This document shows positions 17,198 to 27,286 of a DNA stretch of 32,895 nt, piece after piece. The notes below the pieces were generated by a model, which searched no databases, was not told the origin of the DNA, and saw nothing but the letters and a program-made list of their open reading frames with translations. Each line of letters begins with the position of its first letter. Position 1 is the stretch's first letter. Origin of the DNA: Bacteroidota bacterium (GTDB lineage Bacteria; Bacteroidota; Bacteroidia; Bacteroidales; JADFUO01); contig JAUXFX010000014.1 in assembly GCA_030622635.1 (NCBI GenBank), positions 1 through 32,895 on the forward strand, read 5' to 3'. The position numbers and the translations under genes are program-made.

Positions 17198-18331
17198 ATG
17201 TATATATCCGGAAATAAATTTTTAGTCAAACATCCCAGATTAACATTAATACTCTTCTTATTCATATTTTCAGTAGTCATTGATTTAGTCCTTGGATGGA
17301 TTTTTTTACCATCAAATATTCACTCATTCCGTTCCCCGCATGATTATTATCATCACGGTTTATTGCCGGATAAGCAAGTCAAAACAACATGGAATGCCGT
17401 TTCTTACTATCCTTTTTATACCAACTCCCTTGGCTTCAGGGATAGAGAAATTCGTCAAATTCCACTAAAGAACAAACAACACCGTATCCTTCTTATTGGT
17501 GATTCACATACTGAAGGTGTGGGTTATGCTTATGGTCAAACATTTGCCGGCATCATTGATGAAACATTTGATACCTTGGGTATAAATGTATTGAATGCAG
17601 CCGTGGTAAGTTATAGTCCCAAACTTTACTATTACAAAACTAAATTTTTATTGGAAAATGTTGGATTGCAATTTGATGAATTGATTGTCTGCCTCGACAT
17701 CAGTGATATACAGAATGAAATAGTCTATAAGGATTTTAAGCCAGGATTGCCTGGAAACAGGACTAAAACATTTTATTCGATAAATAAATTTTTACGCCGG
17801 CATTCTTTAGTTTATTATTCCATTGGCAATATTATCAGTAAAGTAAAATATAACCGGTTTTACAGGGAGCGGAAAAGGGTAGAAAAAAATCCAAGGACAG
17901 ACTTATATTATACTTTCTTTTCTGATTTTTATGATAGTGAGATATTACAAAATGAGAACTTTCATAATATTGGATTATGGTATTTGGATAAAGATATTTT
18001 TGAGAAGTGGGGGCGAGAAGGAATGATACTTGAAAAGTGGTATATGTCCGAATTAGCTTCACTTTGCAAAGAAAATCAGGTTGATCTTAAAATTGTTATT
18101 TATCCATGGCCTATATTGGTAATGTCAGGCGACAGCAACAATATCCAGGTGCAATTCTGGAGTAAATTTGCTGAAGATTATAATGTAGAACTGATCAATC
18201 TGTTCCCTTTATTTTTTAAAGATACCGAACCTAAAATAACAGTCAAAAAGTATTTTATTGAAGGAGATGTGCATTTTAATGCAACAGGTCATAAAATGGT
18301 TGCTGATGAGTTGTTGAAATACTTGAAATAA
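17198..18331 (+). CDS. Membrane-anchored SGNH/GDSL hydrolase-like protein
   Basis: N-terminal TM segment; HRILLIGDSHTEGVGY (GDS), C-terminal GDVHFNATGHKMVADELLKYL (DxxH). Confidence 0.8.
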   Translation: MYISGNKFLVKHPRLTLILFLFIFSVVIDLVLGWIFLPSNIHSFRSPHDYYHHGLLPDKQVKTTWNAVSYYPFYTNSLGFRDREIRQIPLKNKQHRILLIGDSHTEGVGYAYGQTFAGIIDETFDTLGINVLNAAVVSYSPKLYYYKTKFLLENVGLQFDELIVCLDISDIQNEIVYKDFKPGLPGNRTKTFYSINKFLRRHSLVYYSIGNIISKVKYNRFYRERKRVEKNPRTDLYYTFFSDFYDSEILQNENFHNIGLWYLDKDIFEKWGREGMILEKWYMSELASLCKENQVDLKIVIYPWPILVMSGDSNNIQVQFWSKFAEDYNVELINLFPLFFKDTEPKITVKKYFIEGDVHFNATGHKMVADELLKYLK

Positions 18332-18354
18332 GCGTTTGGTTGGAAAATATGTTG

Positions 18355-18426
18355 TAGCCCCGACAAGAATCGAACTTGTATCTAGAGTTTAGGAAACTCC
18401 TATTCTATCCATTGAACTACGGGGCC
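18355..18426 (-). tRNA. tRNA-Arg (anticodon CCT)
   Basis: Minus strand GGCCCCGTAGTTCAATGGATAGAATAGGAGTTTCCTAAACTCTAGATACAAGTTCGATTCTTGTCGGGGCTA; loop TTCCTAA. Confidence 0.93.
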
Positions 18427-18486
18427 AAATTCAGAACTCAGCTATTTCTTTTTTTTAATTGAAATCAAATCGCAAAATTAGTGTTT

Positions 18487-20547
18487 TTATTTTATTTCAC
18501 TTCCGTTATTAAAATTTTCGGTCGGAGAAACAAAGCATAACTTTCCTTCACTGTTTTTAGCCATTAATATCATTCCATTCGATTCAATACCTCTAAGTTT
18601 TCTGGGTGCAAGATTCACTAAAATGCTTATTTTTTGTCCGATAATATCTTCAGGCTTGTAATATTCCGCTATTCCCGAAACAATAAGTCTTTTATCAATA
18701 CCTGTATCAATTTTAAGCTTTAAGAGTTTTTTGGTTTTCGGAACTTTTTCAGCCTCAATAATTGTACCGGTTCTGAGATCCAATTTTACAAAATCGTCAA
18801 ATTCAATATTTTCTTTAGCAGGATTAATTTGTTTTTTTTCTTCTTCATTATTTTTTTTCGTATTAAGTAATTTCTGTATTTGAGTATTAATTTCAGGATC
18901 TTCAATTTTTTCAAATAAATAAAACGGTTTATTAAGTTGATGTCCGGAAACAAGAATATCCGGTTTTCCGGCATCTTTCCATTTTAATGCAGAAATATTC
19001 AATATTTTAATCAATTTATTTGATGTAAAAGGCAGGAACGGCTCAGCGAGTATGGATAAATTAGCACAAATCTGTAAGGAAATATTAAGAATTGTTTTAA
19101 CTCTTTCCTTATTGGATTTTATTTGCTTCCATGGTTCGGAATCTGTAAGGTATTTATTTCCAAGACGTGCTAAATTCATCATTTCATTAAGTGCTTCCCT
19201 GAAACGGTAATTTTCAATGCTTTTACCAATTTTTTCAGGATAAGCTTTGATTTCCTTTAAAACAGTTTTGTCAAGCTCTGTTAATTCCCCGATTTCAGGA
19301 ACCAAACCATTAAAATATTTATGTGTTAAAACAACAGTACGATTTACAAAATTTCCGAATATCGCTAAAAGTTCATTATTATTTTTTGCCTGAAAATCCT
19401 TCCATGTAAAGTCATTATCCTTTGTTTCCGGAGCATTTGAACAAAGGACATATCTCAACACATCCTGTTTATCAGGAAATTCATCAAGGTATTCATGTAA
19501 CCATACTGCCCAGTTTCTTGATGTAGAAATTTTATTGCCCTCAAGGTTCAGAAATTCATTTGCAGGAACATTATCAGGTACAATGTAAGTGCCTTCATTT
19601 TTTAAAATTGATGGAAACATAATACAATGAAATACAATATTGTCTTTACCGATAAAATGGACAAGTTTTGTTTCTTTATCTTTCCAATATGGTTCCCAGT
19701 TTTTATTATTTTCTTGTGCCCATTCTTTAGTAGCTGAAATATAGCCTATTGGTGCATCAAACCAAACATACAAAACTTTTCCTTCAGCATCTTCAACAGG
19801 TACTTTAATTCCCCAGTCAAGGTCTCGTGTAACTGCTCTCGGTTTAAGACCATGATTGATCCATGATTTACACTGACCGTAAACATTGGTTTTCCAATCA
19901 TTTTTATGACTCTCAAGAATCCATTCCCTAAGCCATGGTGTATATTTATCAAGTGGGAGATACCAGTGCTTTGTTTCTTTTCTCACCGGAACATTTCCGC
20001 TAAGTAAGGATTTAGGATTAATAAGCTCATTTGGGCTGAGAGATGTACCACAATTTTCACATTGGTCTCCGTAAGCATTTTCATATCCGCAGTGAGGACA
20101 AGTTCCTGTTATATAACGATCAGCCAGAAAATGCTGGGTTTCTTCATCATAATATTGAAGCGATGTTTGTTCAATAAATTCATTTTTCTCATATAATGTC
20201 CTGAAAATATCTGCTGCAGTTTCATGATGGATTTTATTTGATGTTCTGGAATAAATATCAAATGAAATTCCAAATTGTTCAAATGATTCCTTTATTATTT
20301 TATGATACTTGTCAACTATCTCCTGTGGTGTAACTCCTTGCTCACGTGCTTTAATTGTTATAGGTACTCCATGCTCATCAGAGCCACCGATAAAAATTAC
20401 ATCCTCACCTTTTGATCTTAAATAACGAGAATAAATATCTGCAGGTATGTAAACTCCTGCCAAATGTCCGATATGGAGAGGTCCGTTAGCATAAGGTAAA
20501 GCAGATGTAACAGTATATCTTTTAAATTTTTCTCTGGTGTTTTTCAT
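18487..20547 (-). CDS. metG: Methionyl-tRNA synthetase with C-terminal tRNA-binding domain
   Basis: [42 protein letters not shown] (KMSKS-like), C-term [32 protein letters not shown]. Confidence 0.97.
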   Translation of the reverse strand: MKNTREKFKRYTVTSALPYANGPLHIGHLAGVYIPADIYSRYLRSKGEDVIFIGGSDEHGVPITIKAREQGVTPQEIVDKYHKIIKESFEQFGISFDIYSRTSNKIHHETAADIFRTLYEKNEFIEQTSLQYYDEETQHFLADRYITGTCPHCGYENAYGDQCENCGTSLSPNELINPKSLLSGNVPVRKETKHWYLPLDKYTPWLREWILESHKNDWKTNVYGQCKSWINHGLKPRAVTRDLDWGIKVPVEDAEGKVLYVWFDAPIGYISATKEWAQENNKNWEPYWKDKETKLVHFIGKDNIVFHCIMFPSILKNEGTYIVPDNVPANEFLNLEGNKISTSRNWAVWLHEYLDEFPDKQDVLRYVLCSNAPETKDNDFTWKDFQAKNNNELLAIFGNFVNRTVVLTHKYFNGLVPEIGELTELDKTVLKEIKAYPEKIGKSIENYRFREALNEMMNLARLGNKYLTDSEPWKQIKSNKERVKTILNISLQICANLSILAEPFLPFTSNKLIKILNISALKWKDAGKPDILVSGHQLNKPFYLFEKIEDPEINTQIQKLLNTKKNNEEEKKQINPAKENIEFDDFVKLDLRTGTIIEAEKVPKTKKLLKLKIDTGIDKRLIVSGIAEYYKPEDIIGQKISILVNLAPRKLRGIESNGMILMAKNSEGKLCFVSPTENFNNGSEIK

Positions 20548-20596
20548 ATTTGAAATATTTCTCGTAATTTCGGCAAAGTTAAATATTTGTTTCTAA

Positions 20597-21496
20597 ATGA
20601 AAACTCCCAGCTATATAAAAAAAGGCGATAAAATTGGAATTGTTTCAACTGCACGTATAATCTCAAAAAAAGAAATATATCCCGCAGTCAAAATATTTAA
20701 AGAATGGGGGTTAGAAGTAGTTTTAGGAAAACATTTATTTGAAGAATACAACCAATTTGCAGGAACAGATGAACAAAGAACTGCCGACTTACAACAGATG
20801 TTAGATGAACATTCTGTAAAAGCAATTATCTGTGCCAGAGGTGGCTATGGAACAGTTAGAATTATTGATAAGCTGAATTTTTCAAATTTCATTAAAAAGC
20901 CAAAATGGATTGCCGGTTACAGCGATGTTACAGTGCTGCACTCACACATTCATTCAAACTTTGGAATAGAAACCCTGCATTCAACAATGCCGTTAAATAT
21001 TTCTGAAAATAAATTTACCGAAGAATCTTTAGAATCATTCAGAAAAGCATTATTCGGTGAAAAAATAACTTATTCATTAAAAACCTCATCTCTTTCGCGA
21101 AAAGGAAAAGCAGAAGGAATATTAGTTGGAGGTAATTTGTCAATTTTGTATAGTTTGATTGGAACCAAATCAGATATTAATACAAATGGTAAAATTCTCT
21201 TTATTGAAGATTTAGATGAATATCTTTATCATATTGACCGTATGATGATGAATCTTAAAAGAGCCGGTAAATTGAAAAATCTGGCAGGTTTGATTGTTGG
21301 AGGAATGAGTGAAATGAATGATAATAAAATACCTTTCGGAAAAACAGCAAATAAAATTATTGCCGAAACCATTGAGGAATATAACTATCCTGTTTGTTTT
21401 AATTTTCCAGCCGGTCACAAAAATGATAATAGGGTATTAATATTGGGAAGGGAAATTAAATTTAATGTTGAAAAAAATGTCGAAGTAAAATTTTAA
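20597..21496 (+). CDS. LD-carboxypeptidase (peptidase S66 family)
   Basis: KKGDKIGIVSTARIISKKEI, AIICARGGYGTVRIIDKLNF, WIAGYSDVTVLHSHIHSNFGIETLHSTMP, LFIEDLDEYLYHIDRMMMNL. Confidence 0.94.
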   Translation: MKTPSYIKKGDKIGIVSTARIISKKEIYPAVKIFKEWGLEVVLGKHLFEEYNQFAGTDEQRTADLQQMLDEHSVKAIICARGGYGTVRIIDKLNFSNFIKKPKWIAGYSDVTVLHSHIHSNFGIETLHSTMPLNISENKFTEESLESFRKALFGEKITYSLKTSSLSRKGKAEGILVGGNLSILYSLIGTKSDINTNGKILFIEDLDEYLYHIDRMMMNLKRAGKLKNLAGLIVGGMSEMNDNKIPFGKTANKIIAETIEEYNYPVCFNFPAGHKNDNRVLILGREIKFNVEKNVEVKF

Positions 21497-21528
21497 GTAG
21501 CTAATTCAGTATTTTGACATGTAATGTA

Positions 21529-21565
21529 GTTAAATGTTATAATCTAATAACCAATAACTTATAAC
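21529..21565. repeat. Inverted heptamer array (GTTAAAT GTTATAA ... TAATAAC CAATAAC TTATAAC)
   Basis: Two GTTAnAN heptamers, 2 nt, then three inverted NNATAAC heptamers. Confidence 0.6.
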
Positions 21566-21636
21566 AATACACTGAATAGTAAAAATTCGTAAGCGTTCAC
21601 AGAATGCTGAAATTGGAAATTAGAAATTAGATAAAA

Positions 21637-21993
21637 ATGAAAAGAGTTTATGAATTAGAGGTTTACAAACTATCAGAAGAATTGTCTGATTTGGTTTGGT
21701 ACGATTTTGACAAGTGGAACAAAAAGGTTCAAAACACAGTTGGTTATCAGATTATACGATCATCTGATAGTATAGCTGCGAATATAGCAGAAGGGTATGG
21801 AAGGTATACTCCGTCGGACAGGAAAAGGTTTTATATATATTCAAGAGGATCGTTTGAAGAAACTAAATCATGGTTACGAAAACTTATTCGGAGGAAGGTT
21901 CTAAATAAGTCAGATGCTTCAAAATACCAAATAGTAATTGAAAAATTTGGTCCAAAGTTGAATGCGTTTATCAACAGCACAAAAATAGGATAA
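21637..21993 (+). CDS. Four helix bundle protein (23S rRNA-IVS protein family)
   Basis: ELEVYKLSEELSDLVW...IIRSSDSIAANIAEGYGRYTPSDRKRFYIYSRGSFEETKSWL. Confidence 0.92.
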   Translation: MKRVYELEVYKLSEELSDLVWYDFDKWNKKVQNTVGYQIIRSSDSIAANIAEGYGRYTPSDRKRFYIYSRGSFEETKSWLRKLIRRKVLNKSDASKYQIVIEKFGPKLNAFINSTKIG

Positions 21994-22025
21994 CATAAAT
22001 TTCCAATTTCTAATTTCTAAACTTG

Positions 22026-22055
22026 TCCATACGAAGCGAAGCAAGTCCGTATGGA
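22026..22055. repeat. Hairpin TCCATACG...CGTATGGA
   Basis: 8-bp perfect arms at 22026-22033 and 22048-22055. Confidence 0.6.
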
Positions 22056-22106
22056 TGGATTTCAAAACGTGGACGGTTACAAAATTTTTTATAAACATCT
22101 TGCTAT

Positions 22107-22469
22107 ATGGCTGAACATAATGAATTAGGAGAAAAAGGCGAAGAGCTTGCAAGAAATTTTTTAAGAAAAAAAGGATACAAAATAATTGAAACAAACTGGA
22201 GGTTTGGTAAAGATGAAATTGATATTATTGCAATTGACAATGATTATCTCGTTATTGTTGAAGTGAAAACCAGAAGGTCAAATTATTTTTGTGAGCCAGA
22301 ATTTGCAGTTAACAAAAAGAAACAAAGTTTTTTAATACGAGCTGCTCATGCCTATATTATAAAAAAGGATATTGATCTTGAAACACGCTTCGACATAGTT
22401 TCTATTATTATTACTTCTCAAAAAACACATATAAATCATATTGACTTTGCATTTTATCCCACATTATAG
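22107..22469 (+). CDS. YraN family (UPF0102) nuclease-fold protein
   Basis: MAEHNELGEKGEELARNFLRKKGYKIIETNWRFGKDEIDIIAIDNDYLVIVEVKTRRS. Confidence 0.95.
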   Translation: MAEHNELGEKGEELARNFLRKKGYKIIETNWRFGKDEIDIIAIDNDYLVIVEVKTRRSNYFCEPEFAVNKKKQSFLIRAAHAYIIKKDIDLETRFDIVSIIITSQKTHINHIDFAFYPTL

Positions 22470-22515
22470 AATAAATTTATACCTTTACCCTGAAAAAATA
22501 AATCTGTAAAATAAA

Positions 22516-23988
22516 ATGGATTACAAAAAATGCCAGGTTAAAGCCATCCGTCAAAAATTAAATTTTGACCCGGATGAATCAAGAGTTATCACAAAACTTT
22601 TCGGATTAGAAAAGTTTAGAATTTATAAAGTATTTGAAAGGATTTTGAACTTAAGCGATTCTGAGATTAAAAATATGCTTGAGAATGTTATTAATAACTT
22701 TGAGCACAGGCACATGAATGTTCAAAGAATTTTTAAGGATAATTTTGACAAAATTAACAGCCAGCTTGATGTTACAATTTATTATGATCTGCCATTATAT
22801 AAAAAATTGCTTATTGGTTCATATTTTACCCTTGAATATTCTATTGAATCTGCTGCCTTATTTAATCCGTCAATTATTCCACATCCTGATCAGGGAAATT
22901 TAGATGAAGGTGAATTAAGAGCAATTATCAGTTTCAGGGCTGTAGGCGAAGGGCACATGTCATCAATAGTATTCAGGGGCGGTATTCTTAGCAAAAACGG
23001 AGATATTAAAATGGATGAAAACAGTCATCTCGTAGAAATGGCTAAAGTTATTCCGGATACAACATATTTTAAAAAGAATTTTATTTTAAAACTTCAGGAC
23101 CTGGGGAAATATGAAATAGTTAAGAAAATATTAGAAGATATTTTAGATGAGTTCACTTTTGATGAGTTAGATAAAAGTATAAAAAAATTCAGAAAAGAAA
23201 ACCCACAGACTATAGACCATGACAGGGCAATAGAAACATTGTATTGGCTTGAAAGGTCAAATTACGAAATGGAATTCAGTAATAACATTCATTTGACAGA
23301 AAGAGTAATTTTCCCAAGATCAACAACAGATATTAAAGCTATAGAAGATGCCCGCTTCGTATATTTCACAGAAAAAGACGGGTCAAAAATATATTATGCT
23401 ACCTACACAGCATACAATGGATTCAGTATTTTGCCACAATTGATTAAAACAAGAGATTTTTACAGATTCAGAATTTCAACATTATTAGGTGCAGGGTCGC
23501 AAAACAAAGGTATGGCATTATTCCCTGAAAAAATTAACGGCAAATATGCCATGATATCACGAAATGATAGTGAGAATATGTTTATTATGTTTTCTGATAA
23601 TATTCATTACTGGGATAATCCAAAATTGCTTAGAGAACCAAAATATCCCTGGGAATTTATGCAGGTCGGGAATAGCGGCTCTCCTTTAAAAACCGAAAAA
23701 GGATGGTTATTATTAACTCATGGCGTTGGACCCGTGAGAATTTATGCAATAGGTGCAATATTATTAGACCTTGAAGACCCGACAAAAATTATCGGCGAAA
23801 TTGAAAATCCGATCTTAATACCCGAAGAAAAAGAAAGAAACGGATATGTTCCTAACGTAGTATATTCATGCGGAGGTATAATTCATAATGATTATTTAGT
23901 CCTTCCGTATGCTATGTCGGATTCCCGCTCAGGAATTGTAAAATATAAAATCAAAGATATTTTAGATAAAATTAAACCGGTAAAGTGA
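22516..23988 (+). CDS. Glycoside hydrolase family 130-like protein (mannosylglycan phosphorylase-related)
   Basis: Pattern FNPSIIPHPDQ, SIVFRGGILS, NKGMALFPEKINGKYAMISRND, PWEFMQVGNSGSPLKTEKGWLLLTHGVG, NVVYSCGGIIHNDYLVLPYAMSD. Confidence 0.88.
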   Translation: MDYKKCQVKAIRQKLNFDPDESRVITKLFGLEKFRIYKVFERILNLSDSEIKNMLENVINNFEHRHMNVQRIFKDNFDKINSQLDVTIYYDLPLYKKLLIGSYFTLEYSIESAALFNPSIIPHPDQGNLDEGELRAIISFRAVGEGHMSSIVFRGGILSKNGDIKMDENSHLVEMAKVIPDTTYFKKNFILKLQDLGKYEIVKKILEDILDEFTFDELDKSIKKFRKENPQTIDHDRAIETLYWLERSNYEMEFSNNIHLTERVIFPRSTTDIKAIEDARFVYFTEKDGSKIYYATYTAYNGFSILPQLIKTRDFYRFRISTLLGAGSQNKGMALFPEKINGKYAMISRNDSENMFIMFSDNIHYWDNPKLLREPKYPWEFMQVGNSGSPLKTEKGWLLLTHGVGPVRIYAIGAILLDLEDPTKIIGEIENPILIPEEKERNGYVPNVVYSCGGIIHNDYLVLPYAMSDSRSGIVKYKIKDILDKIKPVK

Positions 23989-24030
23989 CAGAGTTTATTT
24001 AACCTGCATTATTCATGAAATTTCTCGCAA

Positions 24031-24048
24031 TCCCGAAAACTTTCGGGA
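24031..24048. repeat. Palindromic repeat TCCCGAAAACTTTCGGGA
   Basis: 8-bp arms with AC centre; related to 12520-12535 and 27119. Confidence 0.75.
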
Positions 24049-24170
24049 GCTAAGCCGCAAAGAATAAGAAAATTAGCAATAAGTGTTTAAAATATTCAAT
24101 TTTATTATATAAAAAGTATTGCTGGTATTAAATTGTTTCAATTCAAATCTTTGCGTCTTTGCGTGATGAA

Positions 24171-25460
24171 TTAGTCTTGTTTAATAAATTTCCCAACAAA
24201 GGAATTGCCTTTACTGTCAGATATTTTCAGCAGATATATTCCCTCTTTGATATGTGCTAATGGAATAGAAAAATTTCTGCTGCCATGCGAAACTTCAAAA
24301 TTTTTTTTAAATATTTTTTGTCCGATTATTGAAATAATTTCAATTTTTATATTTTGACAATTGTTAATGGTTTTGAAGGATAAATTCAATTTATCTTTAA
24401 CAGGATTATTATAGCGAACATCTGCGAAGTAATTTTTGCCGGTTTCTTTAATTGATAAAGTTTTATCCACTTTAATATCCATAATAACAGGCAAATGATC
24501 CGACATATTATAAAGAGCATCCAGAATATCAGCAGGAACACTTGTATTGGTTGGCAAACTATTTATAGCTTTATTAAAATGTTGTCCATCCTCTCCTACT
24601 GCCCAGTATGAGCCGTTAATATACTCAACATTATCAAGTCCGTTTTTAATATTATTTGAAATCATAATAAAATCAAAACGATCGTCCATGCCGCCACCCA
24701 CAGGGCAGTTGCCACCGTTCACATGAGTGGATTGTGTGTGATAATCTGTTAATGAAGTATTGTTGTGCCAATTACCGGGTTTATCAATGGGATCATAAAA
24801 CCTGATTGTTGCATTTGGATAATTAATTATGTTTTGAAAGGACTCCTCAAAACTTGACCGGATATTAAAATCACCCATAAAAATATAGTTATCAGCAACA
24901 CCAATATTATTCAGATGATTCATTAATCTATTCGTTTCATCGGCACGTTCGGCAAGATCGTCAGAGTCGCTGCCTGCTTTCAGATGAGCTACAATGCAGA
25001 TAACAAATGCAGTATCGTTAGTATAAGGCAAATCTGAGGAATTATAATAAAGTTTGTAAATATTTATATCACGTACATTAGTTTCAACTACTGACTGAGA
25101 TTTAAGTGTTAATTTTTTTGAATTATAATACAACATATTTGCAAGCTGATGTGGGGAATAACAATTTACGTTTGCTTTTTTATAATAAGTGATCCAATTA
25201 ATATTTAAAACATTATCCAGAATCCGTTGCACTATTGCCTCATTACAATTAATTTCATTTACAGTAAAAATATCAGGTTTCACGTATGGAATAATTTTTT
25301 TTAAATAATTATCTTTATCGTTCATATTATTGTTAGAAGAATTACAGCCACTCTCATTACATCCGTAAAACAACAGGTTATAATGCATAACGCTTAAAGT
25401 ATCCTGAGCCAGAAGGTAAAAAGAAATGAGTAGAAATATGATGCTGAGTAATAGTTTCAT
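24171..25460 (-). CDS. Endonuclease/exonuclease/phosphatase family protein with T9SS type A C-terminal sorting domain
   Basis: LSVMHYNLLFYG, PDIFTVNEINC, NYIFMGDFNIRSS, DDRFDFIMIS, SDHLPVIMDIKV; C-term YNNPVKDKLNLSF...GIYLLKISDSKGNSFVGKFIKQ. Confidence 0.92.
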   Translation of the reverse strand: MKLLLSIIFLLISFYLLAQDTLSVMHYNLLFYGCNESGCNSSNNNMNDKDNYLKKIIPYVKPDIFTVNEINCNEAIVQRILDNVLNINWITYYKKANVNCYSPHQLANMLYYNSKKLTLKSQSVVETNVRDINIYKLYYNSSDLPYTNDTAFVICIVAHLKAGSDSDDLAERADETNRLMNHLNNIGVADNYIFMGDFNIRSSFEESFQNIINYPNATIRFYDPIDKPGNWHNNTSLTDYHTQSTHVNGGNCPVGGGMDDRFDFIMISNNIKNGLDNVEYINGSYWAVGEDGQHFNKAINSLPTNTSVPADILDALYNMSDHLPVIMDIKVDKTLSIKETGKNYFADVRYNNPVKDKLNLSFKTINNCQNIKIEIISIIGQKIFKKNFEVSHGSRNFSIPLAHIKEGIYLLKISDSKGNSFVGKFIKQD

Positions 25461-25812
25461 GTGTTTATTTTTTGGTAGATAATTTATTTTCTGCTACTTA
25501 TGATTTTTAGAAAAATTCATGTTCGGAAATTAGAAATTTGATATTTGAAATTAGGCTGTTAGAATAAGTTTTTTCCAAATTTCGAATTTCAAGTTTCCCA
25601 TACGGGCTAACTTCGTGTCGCAAATTTTATTATATAATCATTCCCTTGCCTGCCCTGTAATAAAATGTATAGGGTGTGTAAAAATTTACTTGTTATGGAT
25701 GTTTCATTTTATAAAAAATATTTAATGCAAATTTAGAATTTTTTTAGTTCTTGACATTTAATTCCATTTTTACTATCTTTAGAAATTATTTTACATAAAA
25801 ATTTAAAACACT

Positions 25813-27034
25813 ATGAAACTAATAAATATAACAATATTAATAGCAATATTTTTTACTATTAACCAAATACAGCCTATTAATGCACAAATAACACGTGGCG
25901 CTTCCCCAGGCGAAATATACATCTCAACCGACTGGTACTTGGATAACTATGGCCAGGTACATTATGCCATTTTCCACTCCACCGATAATGGCGAGAATAT
26001 TACATTAAAATACGAAAACATTGAAAACCCGCCTACAGGCGAAATGCAGGTTGGCAAAGTGATTGGCGATGTTACACCCGGGGCCTTATACAACTATGGT
26101 AATAATGAACTTTGGGTGAGTTTTGACTATGGGGAGAGTTGGGAGTACAGAGAAGATTTTATTGATTATATTAGATACTGGGGGGGGGTATGAAGGAATA
26201 ATTTATAAAGGCGGTTGGGGATTACTTCATAAAAGTAATGACTATGCACTAACTTATGAAGTTGTTTCAGACCCTCCTAACTGTCCAATTTCAGATGTTG
26301 GTCATTTTGATGCTGAATTTTTTGGGATTGATGGTAATGCAGGAGAAGGGTTTTATCTTTACCATACTATAGATTATGCAAACACATACACTGAAATCCC
26401 AATCGATAGTTCAGTAGCTTATTGGTCAATTGGTGGATATTGGCCTCAAATTAGTCGAGGAACACAGTTAGGTGAAATATATTTAGTTTCATGGTGGACT
26501 AATTCCACATATAAAATTTTTCACAGCATAGATACAGGATATAACTGGACAGAAAAATTCGAGTCTGATTACATTAATATTTATTATTGGCGGGTTTTTT
26601 ATACTGCAGGCAGGGAACCCGGTTCATTTTATGTTATGCGCAGCAGAATAAACCCGGCAGGAGACCATATTTGGCTTTATATTGATTATAGTACGGATTA
26701 CGGTGTAACTTTCACAACTTATTTTCACGATTTGGATTCTACATTTACAGGTATTAATAAATTATACTTGCAACACTACGAACTAAAAAATTACCCTAAT
26801 CCATTTAAACTAAGCAGTAAAATAGAATTTTACCTTGCAGAAGAAAGTAAAGTAAAAATAGAATTATATAATTTACTTGGAGAAAAAATCCAAACAATAA
26901 CAGATAAATATTATACTAAGGGCAAGCATGAGATACTGTTAAATTCTGACGGGTTTAAAACAGGCGTATATTATTGTACTGTAAAATTAAACGGGGCTTT
27001 AGTTGAAGGAAAAAAGATGATGAAGATTGAATAA
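25813..27034 (+). CDS. Secreted BNR/sialidase-like repeat protein with T9SS type A sorting domain, split by a frameshift at a G9 tract (ORFs 25813-26193 and 26123-27034)
   Basis: N-terminal signal; repeated motif TRGASPGEIYISTDW...AIFHSTDNGENIT / SRGTQLGEIYLVSWW...KIFHSIDTGYNWT; C-term LKNYPNPFKLSSKIEFYL...TGVYYCTVKLNGALVEGKKMMKI. Deleting one G restores RYWGGYEGIIYKGGWG. Confidence 0.85.
26180..26188. repeat. Homopolymeric G9 tract inside a coding sequence
   Basis: TACTGGGGGGGGGTATGAAGG at the frame break. Confidence 0.9.
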
Positions 27035-27053
27035 AAGTGTAATTTTTTAGAAA

Positions 27054-27086
27054 AGCTGTTTAGCGGTTTGAAACCGCTAAACAGCT
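27054..27086. repeat. Perfect 16-bp inverted repeat with 1-nt centre (hairpin, possible transcription terminator)
   Basis: AGCTGTTTAGCGGTTT-G-AAACCGCTAAACAGCT just after the T9SS gene stop; TTTT follows on the minus strand. Confidence 0.75.
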
Positions 27087-27171
27087 AAATTAGAAATTTG
27101 AATTTGAGAATTGATCAGTCCCGAAAGTTTTTGTGATCATTAAATTGTCATTCATAGTCATTAGTTGTATT

Positions 27172-27218
27172 TCAATGACAGCAAAGCGAATGACAACAAA
27201 TGACAGCGAAGCGAATGA
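27172..27218. repeat. Short direct repeat AATGACAGC(A/G)AAGCGAATGAC x2
   Basis: aatgacagcaaagcgaatgac-aaca-aatgacagcgaagcgaatgac. Confidence 0.7.
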
Positions 27219-27286
27219 CTTAATAACAAAATACTGGATAACACAATTAAAACAACATATTAGAAAAGTTCGACCTAAGCACCTAA

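Noticed and set aside
21637-21993. Possible diversity-generating retroelement accessory gene (Avd is in the same fold family)
   Set aside because: No reverse transcriptase and no template/variable repeat pair seen nearby.
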